Below, piece by piece: positions 1 to 10,898 of a stretch of 64,000 bases of DNA. The stretch's first letter is position 1. Each line of letters begins with the position of its first letter. The position numbers were made by a program, and so were the translations under genes. This DNA is from Paramacrobiotus metropolitanus (Eukaryota > Tardigrada > Eutardigrada > Parachela > Macrobiotidae). The DNA lies in assembly GCF_019649055.1 (NCBI RefSeq), contig NW_026570228.1:1054001-1118000 (forward strand), read 5' to 3'. Below the pieces are notes generated by a model, which did no database searches, was not told the DNA's origin, and was given only the letters and a program-made list of their open reading frames with translations.

Positions 1-690
1 TGCGAAAGAAATAACGGTGCGGTTTTATTGAAATTCTATTTTCCGCTTGCGGTTTTCATTCTGGGAAATGTGGAAGGAGCACACTTTTGGGATATATTTG
101 AGCAGCACCTGTGCTGCGGGGGACTGCCGTTAGATATGAATCGCATTGCCCAGTGGATAACCAGTTGTACAGACAAGAATGCAAAAGCCAGGAAAATCCA
201 AAAGGTATTTGCGGGTCCTTATTACGGTACAGGCATATGTCACCGAGAGTGCGTCGTCTAAGGAATTCAGTGAGTTATAATTACAATTCCACACCGGCTT
301 AAGAGACATGACCCGGCACATGGTGCCAAAGTTGTGATTAATGGGGTGTTAATACGAATTATGCACATGACTGCAGTGTTTTCTAATGGTTTTGTTTCAT
401 TGTATCTATTTTCCTAACGTGATGATTTTTTTAATAAGCAGGTACTGAAAGATCATCAATCGTGCGATCCACGTCCCTCTGCACACTACCGTGGCAACAC
501 CTGGACACAGGACGCTTTAGCCAGTATGGACGTTCGCAGGCTGAACACACTGTGTTTTCATGCCTTGTGGCGCTACGTGCAGAAATGGAGTCGAACACCT
601 TTGGATGCCGCTAGGGAGTATTCCGACGGCAGCTCCGATTCGAAGACAGTTCCGACTCCGATGGCAGCACCGAATCAATTCCGACGATAG
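1..690 (+). CDS. F-box/Tudor-like family protein, copy 1 (3' part only)
   Basis: Two exons are visible: 1-204, open from the window edge and ending at AAG|gtattt, and 442-690, after taataagcag. The first matches the end of the large F-box exon of copy 4 (HFWDIFEQHL against IVDTFEKHL, then KARKIQK against RAKKVLK). The second begins VLKDHQSCDPRPSAHYRG, matching ILEDYQSCDPRPSAHYRG, and has the same length as the copy 4 last exon (249 nt). The F-box itself would lie outside the window. The copy 4 tail is Ser/Asp/Glu-rich; here the acidic repeats (SDSSSSSDLDHD, NDSTDSD) run on in another frame to 784, so a small frameshift probably shortened the tail. No function is known; the family assignment by paralogy is firm. 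Confidence 0.8.
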
Positions 691-829
691 CCAGGAGTCC
701 GATTCCAGCAGCTCCTCCGACTTGGATCATGATTACCGTTCCGACGCTGAGCCAAATGACAGCACCGACTCCGACTGCCAATGAGGATCAGATTGACTGC
801 CGGTTGATGTGAACCACTAACGCGTAGTA

Positions 830-2380
830 CAGTGGACACCATAAATGTGGTTACACTCAATTAGCGCGCAACCGAGCGCTTGTCTGTTCAGGCACAGCCA
901 CTTCCGGCTGGCCATCGGCCGCCGGCTAAAAAATAAGAATTCTTGTCGGCCTTCTGCTGTTCGTGTTTCAGCTCCTTTATTTCGTTTTGTAATCTTTAAT
1001 TTTTCATTTCTTCCGGTTTTGGATATTGTTTATTCAGAATGCCGTGAAATGGCACCTGGAAAGTATATTGACGCAGATTTGGTGAAAGCGGTTTTCAGAT
1101 TGTATGCAAAAGAAAAGAGCGTGAGAAAAGTCGCATCAGTGTTTGACAAGTCGCACCAGTGGGTAGCCAAGATTCTGCGCAACTACGACCAACTAACTGG
1201 CGAGATCAAGCAAAAGAATTCAAGAGGACGACCGAAGAAAACGACGAAAGAGCAAGATGAAATTGTTGTCCAGTTTCTTAAAGAAAATCGCACCATGAGC
1301 GGCGTAAAAGCAGCAGCCCTTATGCAGTTGTCCTACAGCACTCTGCTCCGAAGACTGCACGAAGCTGGCGCGCGACGAAGTAAAGCCGTGGCAGACGAGC
1401 TGACGCCGAAGCATAAGATTAAGGACGAGTCTGGACGACAGAGTGTACTGGTGTCTCTGGAAGAGAGCAGCTGCTGAGTGATCCGCGTTTTCAACTCTGT
1501 CATCTTCTCAGATGAATGCACCTTTAAACTGTCAGGAGGCCGAGTTGAGGTACGTATGCACAATACGGAATTCAGAAAAATCCAAATAATTTAACTTTTT
1601 TAAACGCGTCAATTTTTAACGGAAAACAATTGCAAACAAAACAAAATTCTGCAATTTATCAACTTAAAAATTTTAATTTTGCTCACAGATCTGGTTATTT
1701 CGCGGAGAAGACAGATTTGCAAATAATCTTCAAGTGAAAAAGTCGCTGCAAAATAAAGGGGGAATCGCTGTCTGGGGCGCTATCTGCGCAGCTGGTCCCG
1801 TGTCGTTGGTCCGCTTTCAAGGCACGATGAACTCTCAAAAATATGAAGACGTACTCTTCGACGAGCTCCTGCCTTCCCTGGACGAGAATGGCCGCGACAT
1901 GATCTATCAGCAGGACAACGCGCCCTGTCACAAATCAAACGTCATGAACAAATTCTTCGGCACTGAAGGAGTGAATGTGATGCCGTGGCCTGCAAGATCT
2001 CCTGACTTAAACCCCATCGAAAACCTGTGGGGCAGAATGAAGAACCACATCGCTCAGAGGTTGCCCAAAAATGTGGCAGAAATGGATATCTTTATTAGAG
2101 ATGCTTGGGATGACATCTGTACAGCCGAATACTGTAAAAGTTTGATTGATTCAATGGGAGATCGAATTAATCAGTGTATCTATAACGGTGGAGCGCGAAC
2201 AAAGTATTAGCAGTACAGTGATTTCACGATCGGTGACTAAAGATTTACTATTTGAGTCTATGCGGCTAAATTATTGTTGCAGTGGTTGTGTTTCTGTTTC
2301 TGTTTTTTGTTGGTCTTGGCTATTAAATTGTCGGTCAGCGGACCGATTGACCAGTGTAACCACATTTATGGTGTCCATTG
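830..2380 (+). mobile_element. Tc1/mariner transposon (Tc1-type, DD34E)
   Basis: Inverted ends of about 30 bp start CAGTGGACACCATAAATGTG on the left; the right end is its complement with one mismatch. TA dinucleotides flank both ends (828-829 and 2381-2382), the standard target duplication of this superfamily. The element is 1,551 bp and carries one transposase gene on the plus strand. The near-identical ends suggest a fairly young copy. It lies just behind F-box copy 1, and a hAT-like element follows 88 bp later. Confidence 0.93.
1049..2210 (+). pseudogene. Tc1-type transposase, one intron, in-frame stop
   Basis: Exons 1049-1549 and 1689-2210 are separated by a 139-bp intron (GAG|gtacgt ... 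ctcacag|ATC) that keeps phase. The N-terminal half is a helix-turn-helix DNA-binding region (VRKVASVFDKSHQWVAKIL) followed by a basic GRPKK hook. The catalytic triad is visible: Asp in IFSDECTF, Asp in YQQDNAPCHKS and Glu in DLNPIENLWG, with 34 residues between the last two, hence DD34E. A TGA at 1475-1477 interrupts the first exon in frame, and the reading frame resumes directly after it, so this copy should not make a full transposase. The last residues are GGARTKY. Confidence 0.9.
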
Positions 2381-2468
2381 TAGGAGGCCTGTTTAATGTT
2401 TTCTATTCAAAAAGGTAATGCCTTACCAGATCAGAATCCGTAAATGTGCAGTTAAAACGGGTTCCAGT

Positions 2469-3256
2469 TAGGGTTGTCATCCCACCAAGGTTTTGGAGGT
2501 GGGATGTGATGGGAATGTGAACAGGAAGTGATGTGATTGGTGGGATAGATTATTAATTTATTGAATAATTTCGGACACATTTTTCATAACAAAAAATTCA
2601 AAATTTTATGCTAACTGTTTTCAAGAAAGATACCTTTCAAAAACGTGGAAAAAAACCGACGCAACTAATTAAACTACAACAAGTTGACAACCGTCCAAAG
2701 TCAAAAGCTGCAAGCAACGAAGTCTTATGGTTCTCGCAGTTTTGCAGCGGTTCGCAAAAAGTAAGAAGCCGCTGGTGTATTACGTCAAGTATCTTATGAA
2801 CATCTTCCTCAACGGTCGCTTCAGCATCGCAATTTCCGGCCACTTTGCCAGATAATTCACAAAATCAAATACCGCTAAATCACAAAGACGGTATTAAATT
2901 GCTACAAGTTTTTGCAAATACGTGTATTTTAAAATTAAATCAAACCAAACCAGAGGCGAACCAAGTCATTCAAAGTATGCTTTTGCATCTTTTCGCATTT
3001 CTCGTTTCTAAACTCTAAATTTCTAACACAGAATTTGTTAAAAATGTTGCTAAAAATGTATGCACTGTCGAAGAGCTATAGTTTAGGTAACGGATTTTGA
3101 CCTTTCATTTTTAACAATAAAAATTCATCCCATCACATCACCGTCCCATCACTCATCACATTTTTTTATCACGCCCGCAATTGTTTGGCATGATGGGATT
3201 GTGAGCAGGAAAACGCCGTGATTGTGAAACTGTGTGACGACGTGATGACAACCCTA
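2469..3256. mobile_element. hAT-like non-autonomous element (MITE-like)
   Basis: The element begins TAGGGTTGTCATC and ends with the exact complement GATGACAACCCTA. It is flanked on both sides by the 8-bp direct repeat GTTCCAGT (2461-2468 and 3257-3264). An 8-bp duplication with short terminal repeats is the hallmark of the hAT superfamily. Subterminal stretches repeat variants of GTGATGGGA on both arms in inverted order. No transposase is recognisable; a 68-codon minus-strand reading frame (2843-2637) could be a remnant, but I cannot assign it. Length is 788 bp. Confidence 0.88.
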
Positions 3257-3584
3257 GTTCCAGTGATGTACAGTATTTAATGCGTCATTCCAGTATTGTC
3301 CGCTTTGCTTTTTCCTGCAGAAAAACTTTCAAAAAGCGGCAGTTGTTGATTTTTTATGAATTAATGTACAAAAAACAATTTTTGTATGAATCAACCCGGG
3401 CAGTTCTATCTGAGCGGTGTTCCGAATATGCGGTCATATATGTAACCAAAGTGTTCGGTATATTAGAAATGTGCAAGCATATATTCACTTGACCTTCACT
3501 AAAACTTCTAAGCTGTACGCTTAAAATTAATCGTCAATCCATCGTAAAGCCTACAACGAGGAGCACACGGGATTTCTGACAGCA

Positions 3585-3668
3585 TGTGTTTTTGCTCATT
3601 TTGCGCAGTATTACCAAGAAGTTGAACTACCTGTGGCATTTGGCATCGTTCGACGATGCCGACGATTA
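3585..3668 (+). pseudogene. Relic C-terminus of the secreted-protein family
   Basis: Translation gives ILRSITKKLNYLWHLASF, then DDADD and a stop. This matches the tails of gene B (VLRSIIKKFKYSWRLASASD) and gene C (VIRAIIKKFQYSWRLASTSD). A stop lies a few codons upstream in the same frame, and no other exon of the family is recognisable between the hAT-like element and the Polinton. It is probably the end of a fourth paralog whose body has been lost or displaced. Confidence 0.7.
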
Positions 3669-4448
3669 ACGGAGCCAGCCATGTTCACTGAATAAAATTT
3701 CCGTCAGGTTTCCGATGGAGTGTTGATTGCATTACTTTTCCTGGCCACTGCAAATTGAACTACAAATATAGCATTTTTGTTTTCGTGTGTTTTGTTTCTT
3801 GACTTTCTTTTTGATGAAAGCATTTTTGCAACCTCAAAAGCGGAATGCTAAATATTTTAAGCAGTACATCTGAACGGTTGAACAACGACAGCGATTTGTC
3901 CAGTAGTGTTTCTGTATTGCCCAAATTCCGGTGCAAAAAGGGGAAATGGTTGTTTGAGATACCGCTTGCAGGGACCAAATGGCAGACTTTCGTCAACCAA
4001 AATTATCGTGGAAAGCAAACAGTGAGCCAAACATCGCGACGCGCTCCCCACTCACCACCGCAAATGCACTTCAACAGAAGTACAGATACGTGAGTCTGGC
4101 TGAACAGGATCGGTGGCAAGCAAATTTTATCTAGAACTCTAGTTCGTTCCGATGAAATCTGTCAACGGGATCGCATGCCTGAATCTTAGGTGCTGTGTAC
4201 AAATTTGCCGGTTACATGTAGCGTAGGTAACCTTGTTTTCATAGGCGAACTCTTCGCAGTCGCGTTAAACTGATTTCCTACCTTAACTGGTGGTTGCATA
4301 CTAGGTGTAACTATACAGTATATACTGCACTAGTAACAGTAACAACGTACATTTTAACAAGATTCCGTATAAGGAAGAAAGAGTCATTTTCGCCGCCGAT
4401 CTGTTTGTAGCTTATTGTAATCATCCTGGGAAATCATGGGCGAGCGGC
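3669..4448. other. Intergenic stretch before the Polinton
   Basis: No recognised gene. An 82-codon plus-strand frame at 3845-4093 (containing KGKWLFEIPLAGTKWQTFVN) has no match I know and could be an exon or chance. The sequence ends with the Polinton target duplication AGCGGC at 4443-4448. Confidence 0.4.
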
Positions 4449-4645
4449 AGTAGTTAGTGGGACTATTGGGCGATGCTGACGAGCACTACCCGGCGTTCCG
4501 CTGTATGTGCCGCGCCAGCGGCACGGTACCGTTACCACTTCAACGGCCTATCGCTAGATGTGACGCAGGATGTGCGGCGCCCAAAGCGCATTTGGTGGCC
4601 CACAAAAGCGCATTTTGTGTACCACCAAAAGCGCATTTCGGCCGT
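4449..4645 (+). repeat. Left terminal inverted repeat of the Polinton
   Basis: About 145 bp match the right end closely. The repeat then continues into a short run of AAAGCGCATTT motifs, three copies here against two at the other end, so the tract has changed length since insertion. A reading frame across it is a by-product of the repeat, since it recurs at the right end on the other strand. Confidence 0.95.
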
Positions 4646-5035
4646 ACAATGAAAGCGCGCGGTTTTATTTGCGACGCACATTTCAGCACTACTTAATTGA
4701 ATTTTATTCAATAATCAGCACAACATTTGAGTGCTACATCAACAATCAGCAAGTCCAAGAAAAACCACGGAAACTAAAACACCACTTCCTAATAAACCGA
4801 TACATTCAGTCGCGTATAAACGAAAAAAATCCGTCCACCCGAAAACAGCCTAACATTAGTCGCAGGTGAAAAGGTCGGTAAAAGCAAAATACCCGACTGC
4901 ATAAAACTGGAAACCGTATCTTTACTGCAGTAGAAAAAGTAAAAAATATTACTGCGTCACTAAAACAAAACATTCCAACCGCAAATCTTTCAGTCCGTCC
5001 ACACACCATCTCTTCACGCGATAACTCCCGCCTTA

Positions 5036-5612
5036 CTGCTTGGCTTTTTTACGTCCGGTCTGATTTTCTTTATCCGAATCGCTATTTTCCACAATGTTCT
5101 CGCCATAACCAGACGTCGTTGCGTCGTTACCACGCGCCCGCTTTCCCTACAGAAACAAGCAAAAGTTACTTTGGTAAATTCTTTATAAAAATTCGATAAC
5201 CAAATATTTTAATAAATATGCGAGACAATTTGATCTTAATAAATAATTTAATAAACGCTGAATAAGGTCTTAATAATGCTGTCACCTTGGGCTGCTTAAC
5301 GCTCTTCAGGAAGCATTCCGTTGGGTCGATCATACCGTGCAGGTCCACATCAGCTTGAATGGGATACACACGGCGGGCATGGAGCGCCGCATCCTGAATA
5401 TTCTCCCATTTCTTTGTCACATACTCAAAAATTTGAGGCTGAAAGCACAACCAATGATCAGACGTCGACAACCAGAAATATCAGCCGAACAATAAATTTT
5501 ACCATCATCTTGTAAATATCGCGGGCGTATCGCCGCTGATTGGACGAATCAAACGCCCAGTGCATACTCTCTACCGTCTCATTGAAGATATCCAGGATGT
5601 GAAATTTCTGCA
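5036..5612 (-). CDS. Unidentified spliced gene in the Polinton left arm (3' exons)
   Basis: On the minus strand three coding blocks are separated by intron-like gaps. The first, near 5612-5515, contains HILDIFNETVESMHWAFD and NQRRYARDIYK. The second, about 5440-5289, follows an acceptor tttcag and contains PQIFEYVTKKWENIQDAALH and DLHGMIDPTECFLKSVKQPK. The third, about 5152-5036, follows tttctgtag, reads GKRARGNDATT and ends with a lysine-rich tail KKAKQ and a stop. The basic end (SDKENQTGRKKAKQ) looks like a nuclear localisation signal. I do not recognise the family. It may be an accessory gene or a captured host gene; the acidic frame upstream at 6022-6764 could be its 5' part. Confidence 0.5.
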
Positions 5613-6021
5613 ACATCCACGCGAGAAATTAAATTAATTTGAAACAGAGCAGCTTTCATGCTTTCATTTTTTATAAACTGAAAAATTGATTTGACAATGG
5701 AAAAAGTTGAAATTAACTAAGGCAGAAAAATTCTTAAATAATTTTGTAATACGGCTTTTGCAAAAAACCCTTCTGAATGAGAGTGTTCGGTTAACTTTAA
5801 AAAACCGTACAAGCAGATATTACTACCAAGGAGGAACCGCACTCGCCTGCTGTAGCAAATATAAAAAATTTAAAATAAATTAAGATAATAAATATGAAAT
5901 ATAAGTACATATGATAAAATCAGTAACATAACGTCGAATAACAAAACTGTCCGTTAACTACTGATAAATTTAATAGTGTTTACATCAGGCAAACTTTACT
6001 GTAACCGAAAATTAAATTAAT

Positions 6022-6764
6022 TTAAAATAAAATACTAATAATAAACCACAGTAAAAAATAAAGTTTTAATAAACCCACTCGCTCTCCGTTGCGTCCACGT
6101 AACAGCGGCAAATCGCGGATAATCGGCAGCAACTGTCCGGTGTTTGTCGCGGTGCTGCACCCAGCGTTGCTGCTACCGGCTTCCGAAACCGGTGCGGTAT
6201 TGGCGACAATCACTCCGCCAGACGGTCCTTCTTCGTCCTCCGGGTTGCAGCGGCCGCCGGCTTCGACAGCGCATGCTTCAGCGCTCATACTGGCTTCGAT
6301 ATCGGCACCGTTACCGCCGCGGAGTCCTCCGCGCTCTGCCTGGTTCCCCGAGCTCGCTGGCCCCGCATGAGCTCCATCGTTCGGCTGATTAATCACACCA
6401 CCATTACCCATGAGTCCACCGGCCGCTCCCAGCGCACCACCGGCCGCAGCTGGCAAACCGTTGCCCGCTCCTAACATGCCGTCCTGCACCACCACGGCCA
6501 CCCCCTCTTCCTCATCCACGACCACCTCATCCACGACCACCTCGTCGATCTCCACGAAAGCGTCGTTCTCGTCCTTCTCCACGACCGCCCCGTGCACCGC
6601 AGCATTGACCGCCTCATCCACGGCGGCAATGATTGCTTCGTCCACCGCAGCCACGAACGCCTCTTCATCCATGGCTTCCGCGTCCACGGCAAATACCCGT
6701 CCTCCGCGACCGGCGCCACATCCGGCGCGACCGGCGCCATCTCATCCATAGCGACTGCGGCCAC
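6022..6764 (-). CDS. Acidic, low-complexity protein in the Polinton left arm
   Basis: A minus-strand frame (6687-6022) encodes 221 residues. The first half is acidic and alanine/valine-rich with repeated VDEA units (FVAAVDEAIIAAVDEAV); the middle is glycine-rich and disordered; near the end is LLPIIRDLPLLRGRNGERVG, which may mark a splice donor. A second frame just upstream (from 6764) continues the same composition (APVAPDVAPVAED). No domain is recognisable. Composition is strongly GC-rich compared with the AT-rich flanks, which supports coding. It may be the 5' exon of the gene ending at 5036. Confidence 0.45.
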
Positions 6765-6916
6765 ACCGGCTGGCTCTCTATAACCGCAACCTGACCGGTG
6801 GCTTGAAAGAAAATCGCCACCGGTCCGCCGGCAACACCAACGTCTCCATCATTTCGTATCTGCAATGCGCAAAATACGTGCTACAGGCGCACCGATCAGT
6901 CTTGGTTCTCCTATCA

Positions 6917-7043
6917 CCCACTGTCAGTGCTATGATAACAGGTTTTATGTGCAGCGCAGGTTTTAAATTGCGCGCTATGCAAGACATTTGCCATTAATTG
7001 CTGCGCTGCACAATAAAACCTGTTCGGATAGCACTGACAGTGT
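6917..7043. repeat. Fold-back sequence with about 45-bp arms
   Basis: The left arm (about 6918-6962) and right arm (about 6998-7042) are inverted copies: both read CACTGTCAGTGCTAT, then AACAGGTTTTAT, then GTGCAGCGCAG, with a few differences. The arms enclose about 35 bp. It could be a tiny MITE or a transcription-ending hairpin between divergent Polinton genes. No flanking duplication was found. Confidence 0.65.
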
Positions 7044-9444
7044 GTAACAGATGAACAGGGTGCTGCCGAAAATAACTTATTAAAGTAAGTTCAGTGGTTG
7101 CTTGATTAATTTCAAAGCCATACAAAACAGCTACCTTTACATTTGTAAGTCACCAGCAAAATAATTAGAATATTCAACAAATAGGAAAAGATTCTCACTA
7201 AGTTTAAAACAGCAGACAAAGGTTGAACGTAATAGGACTTACAACACAAATTCCTTTAAAATAGTGATTCTCTTTTTCTAGTCTTACGTTGTACGCTTGA
7301 AAAACTGATTTAAAAACGATGAAATCGTGAAATTTTGTACAGCTGCATAAAATAATAAAAGATCACGCAAAGAGCGCAAATTACAGACGTACGGTCACAA
7401 GAGGCACGTTTTCCGGAATGTTAGCCAGAAGGGCATCCATGACGCAGATTTAACAAAAAATTAACAAACAACAGAAAGAACACCAGAAAAACGATAAAAC
7501 TTAAAAAGAAGATGAAAAAGTTCAGAGCAGGTAACTGGAGCGCGCACAAACCAGTTGGCGTTGACGGATTGAAAAAAACTCGCCGTCTGGCTGCTGCCAC
7601 AGAAAATGAGAGCAAGTGTGCTTCTCAAGCGCGCTCATAATGAGAGCAGGACTGCTATTGCGCGCGCTTAACCCTTATTGGATGACGGAAGTATGCGAAA
7701 GCCGGTAAGCCAGCCTTCTCCTTTATTTCGACGAAATCCAGGCAGGCAGCTCGGCCGTCACATGCTAGCAGGTAAGCGCTGCTGCTTGGCCGACACGGCG
7801 TTCCGACATCTACAGTCCAGGTCACACGTGCTAGCCGTAGCATACACTGCTATACCTCGTGAGTCTCCAGACAATACTCCTTTCCGCCACATATTATTTA
7901 GATAATTCGATACTTTTAATACCATAAAAAAGCCATGTAGAACTGCATATGGTTTCTTAGGTTTGCAGAACTATGTACGCACTCACTACGCAGTACCAAC
8001 GTATATTCTGCAAATTTACATATGTATTTTACATATTAACATATGTATTACATTCTACAAATTTACACTATCACAGCGTAACACGTACTACAATTCCTCG
8101 TATTAGTGTGTAAACGCATTGGTGGTTTCACTGGAAGTTTAATGCTGCACTGTATTTATACACGGTAATTTGGAAAACGTACACCGGTACACGTGTACGT
8201 TAATTTTGACCGTTTGTTAAGGTATATTAAGTATGTACGTATTATGTACCTACGTGAATGTGCGTAAATACAGCAGAACACTCAACTTCCAGCATTGCGT
8301 TTACACCAGCGGTACGTAGGAACAGTAAATACTGATATCATAAGAATTTGTTCATCGGAAATTCGAAAAATATACATACATATATATACATATTCGAACA
8401 GTTTAGTGTAGAATTAATTCGTCATTTTATAATTAAACTAAGCGACTTCCTTTCATACAACATCATTGCGGTTGCTATGTACTCCATGAAGTTATAGTCA
8501 CACGGTAATTTATAAACTGCCGTTGATTTTTATACGAGTCTGACCCGTAATTTCTAGCGCAGTAACACAGCGACAATACAGATAAATACCGGATTAACTC
8601 CGTACAATTACTTATGCTGTACATACAGTTGGCATCGCTGATACATACCGTATTTCGAGCTCTCATATAAATTCGATATGAATTTATAAAATTAACCCTT
8701 TCGTCAATATTAATAATTGCTTTTAATGTTGAGACCAAGTACATACAGTGGGGTGAACACGTATTGTCTGTATTTGTACGTCTGGAATTACACAATAGGA
8801 TTGTTTAAGATAGCGTCCGCGGTACGGTTTGCTGTGCGACCGGATTTCTTCATCATACTATTGTAAACGCGTCAAGTCGGGCTTATAAGGGTCTGTGCGA
8901 GCCGGTTCGGATGACAGGCACAAATGAAAACTGCTAAGTATCCAAATATACGTGATACCGCTGATACACTAATCTCCTTACTACGGTGCGTCACGCCATA
9001 CTGTTTAAACACCTAGCATGCATTGGGCTACTTATTGCACCCTGAATAGCTTGATAGGTGTAATCGAAACTGCGGAGCGCATTTAGGCGTTGCTTTAGAT
9101 GCAGCGTTTTTGTCACAGCGCTTGGTACGTTAAATTGCCAGACAGATTCGTACAGCTTCTTATGAGGGCATTTTTGTTGTAAACCAGTGTGAAACTACGT
9201 TTATTACGGCCAGTATATTTTATTCAACGGTCTGGGCTCGGACCTCACAAAATAGCCTCACTAACGTTACGAACGGATTCTGCGCACGTAATGCATCGTC
9301 ACAACTTTGTTGGTTTGTTTTTGCACACGGTGTGACATCATCAGGTATGACATCATCGCTGATATCATCACTGACATCATCGCTAAGTAAATAACAATCT
9401 AGCAAATAGACTAAGTAAGTTATAGGTAAGTAAGTTTGCGACTG
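7044..9444. other. Polinton left arm without a recognisable gene
   Basis: 2.4 kb of AT-rich sequence with only short reading frames. Tracts of TACGTA/GTACGT and ATATACATA occur at 7990-8400. At 9333-9382 the motif GACATCATC recurs three times at 13-25-bp spacing beside TTTTTGCACACGGTGTGACA, a sequence type seen again at 9907 and 11130. Confidence 0.4.
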
Positions 9445-9446
9445 AA

Positions 9447-9520
<74 letters not shown>

Positions 9521-9578
9521 CTAACTAACCAACTAACTAACCTATCTAACCAACTAACTAACCAACTAACCAACTTAC

Positions 9579-9617
<39 letters not shown>

Positions 9618-9645
9618 AACAACTAACTAACGCAACTAACTAACC

Positions 9646-9684
<39 letters not shown>

Positions 9685-9687
9685 CTA
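9445..9687. repeat. (CTAA)n microsatellite
   Basis: About 240 bp of CTAA (TTAG on the other strand) tandem units with occasional ACC or AACAAC interruptions. A short (TAA)n run also occurs at 9972-9997, just behind the 3' end of the minus-strand gene ending at 10023. Confidence 0.95.
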
Positions 9688-10022
9688 CATTATGTCATCT
9701 TCGAATTAGTTTTCGCACAGTTGCTAACTCTTTGTATCGACGACATCATGTTTTGATATTCTGTACACGTTACTTCGAAGCTCTTCTTGAAAGCGGACTT
9801 ACTATCTTGTTTACACGTTACTATATTGTTACATCATCGATGATATCATAGGTACTGATCTGCACACGACCCGTGTCTACGTCATGACTACTCGCCAATT
9901 TTAATTTTTTGCACACGGTTCTAACAATGACATCATCATAAACCAAAGCACTGACTGAAAGAGTAATACTAATTATAATAATAATAATAATAATAATTCA
10001 AAATTACACAAAGAACATTGTG

Positions 10023-10898
10023 TTACTGCACTATCTGCATACTTTCCAGCATAGCTTCAACAGAACGAACACTAGTGAAATCGTACTCACTGTATGTTGA
10101 CAAAATTCGAAACAGTTCGCCTCGCAAGTCCGTCATGACGACTTTGTCATGTCGCAGCGAGCGAACGGTGGCACGGAGCGTGTTCTTGGTGTAATCATTG
10201 AGGACGCTAAGGATTCGGCTCATCATCTGACCCTCCAAATCCTGTGGCATAGGCAACTTTGGCGAGCTGAACACCGCAAACCTCCGAAGCAACCCGCCAA
10301 CATCCAGTTCCTGCAGGTCGCGGATAGTTGTCATGTTGAAACGTGAACGGTGCGTGGGCAGTCCGTCAACATCATGGGACTTGTACCGGTCGACTTGGAC
10401 GTAATCTCGGCTTCCAAGGTCCACCCATTTGGCACGGAGGTCCCCGCTAAAACTGTGAACGTAGGACGATCTTGGATGGGAACCTTTTCCGCGTTGCCGT
10501 TCGTTTCGGATTCTGAAGGCGAGATCCATCCGACACTTCGTGGAGGACAGGTAAGAGAACACCTCAAACATCTCTTTTACCGTCCAAACAGCAACCCGTG
10601 CATTACGTGCCGAGAAAACCACGACATAGGCTTCTGACTTGACGACAAAGCGCGCAAGGCCTAAATGGAACTCGATCTGCCCAGGATCGGGTAAAGACAA
10701 CGCTGGTGAGATTGTAGGATTAGGGATGCTGATAACTGGCGCAAAGGAGTCAGTCTGTCCAGGAATCAGTAGCGCTGGGGAAACCGTGGGGTTAGGAATA
10801 CTGATGACCGGCGCACTGAGGTTGTCGTACACTCTGTCTGCCTCTAGTGACTTAAACAGTTTATCAATATCGTCAAAAAGCTCTTCGTTAGAGGCCAT
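10023..10898 (-). CDS. Unidentified 291-residue Polinton protein
   Basis: An uninterrupted minus-strand frame starting MASNEELFDDIDKLFKSLEA. The first 75 residues are low-complexity and contain a duplicated unit (APVISIPNPTVSPAL, then APVISIPNPTISPAL). The rest appears globular (QIEFHLGLARFVVKSEAYVV, EMFEVFSYLSSTKCRMDLAF, VDLGSRDYVQVDRY). It is transcribed away from PolB, and the roughly 700 bp between the two starts would hold a shared promoter. I recognise no family. The position opposite PolB suits an early or replication-linked protein, which is inference. It is one of the few frames of the element that is open throughout. Confidence 0.75.
   Translation of the reverse strand: MASNEELFDDIDKLFKSLEADRVYDNLSAPVISIPNPTVSPALLIPGQTDSFAPVISIPNPTISPALSLPDPGQIEFHLGLARFVVKSEAYVVVFSARNARVAVWTVKEMFEVFSYLSSTKCRMDLAFRIRNERQRGKGSHPRSSYVHSFSGDLRAKWVDLGSRDYVQVDRYKSHDVDGLPTHRSRFNMTTIRDLQELDVGGLLRRFAVFSSPKLPMPQDLEGQMMSRILSVLNDYTKNTLRATVRSLRHDKVVMTDLRGELFRILSTYSEYDFTSVRSVEAMLESMQIVQ

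Noticed and set aside
9333-9382. Spaced GACATCATC units considered as a CRISPR-like array
   Set aside because: Units are short, irregular and AT-rich in a eukaryotic context; no spacer-repeat order and no cas genes.
9445-9687. (CTAA)n / (TTAG)n run considered as telomere-like sequence
   Set aside because: The unit is a tetramer inside a Polinton far from any end; a simple microsatellite is enough.
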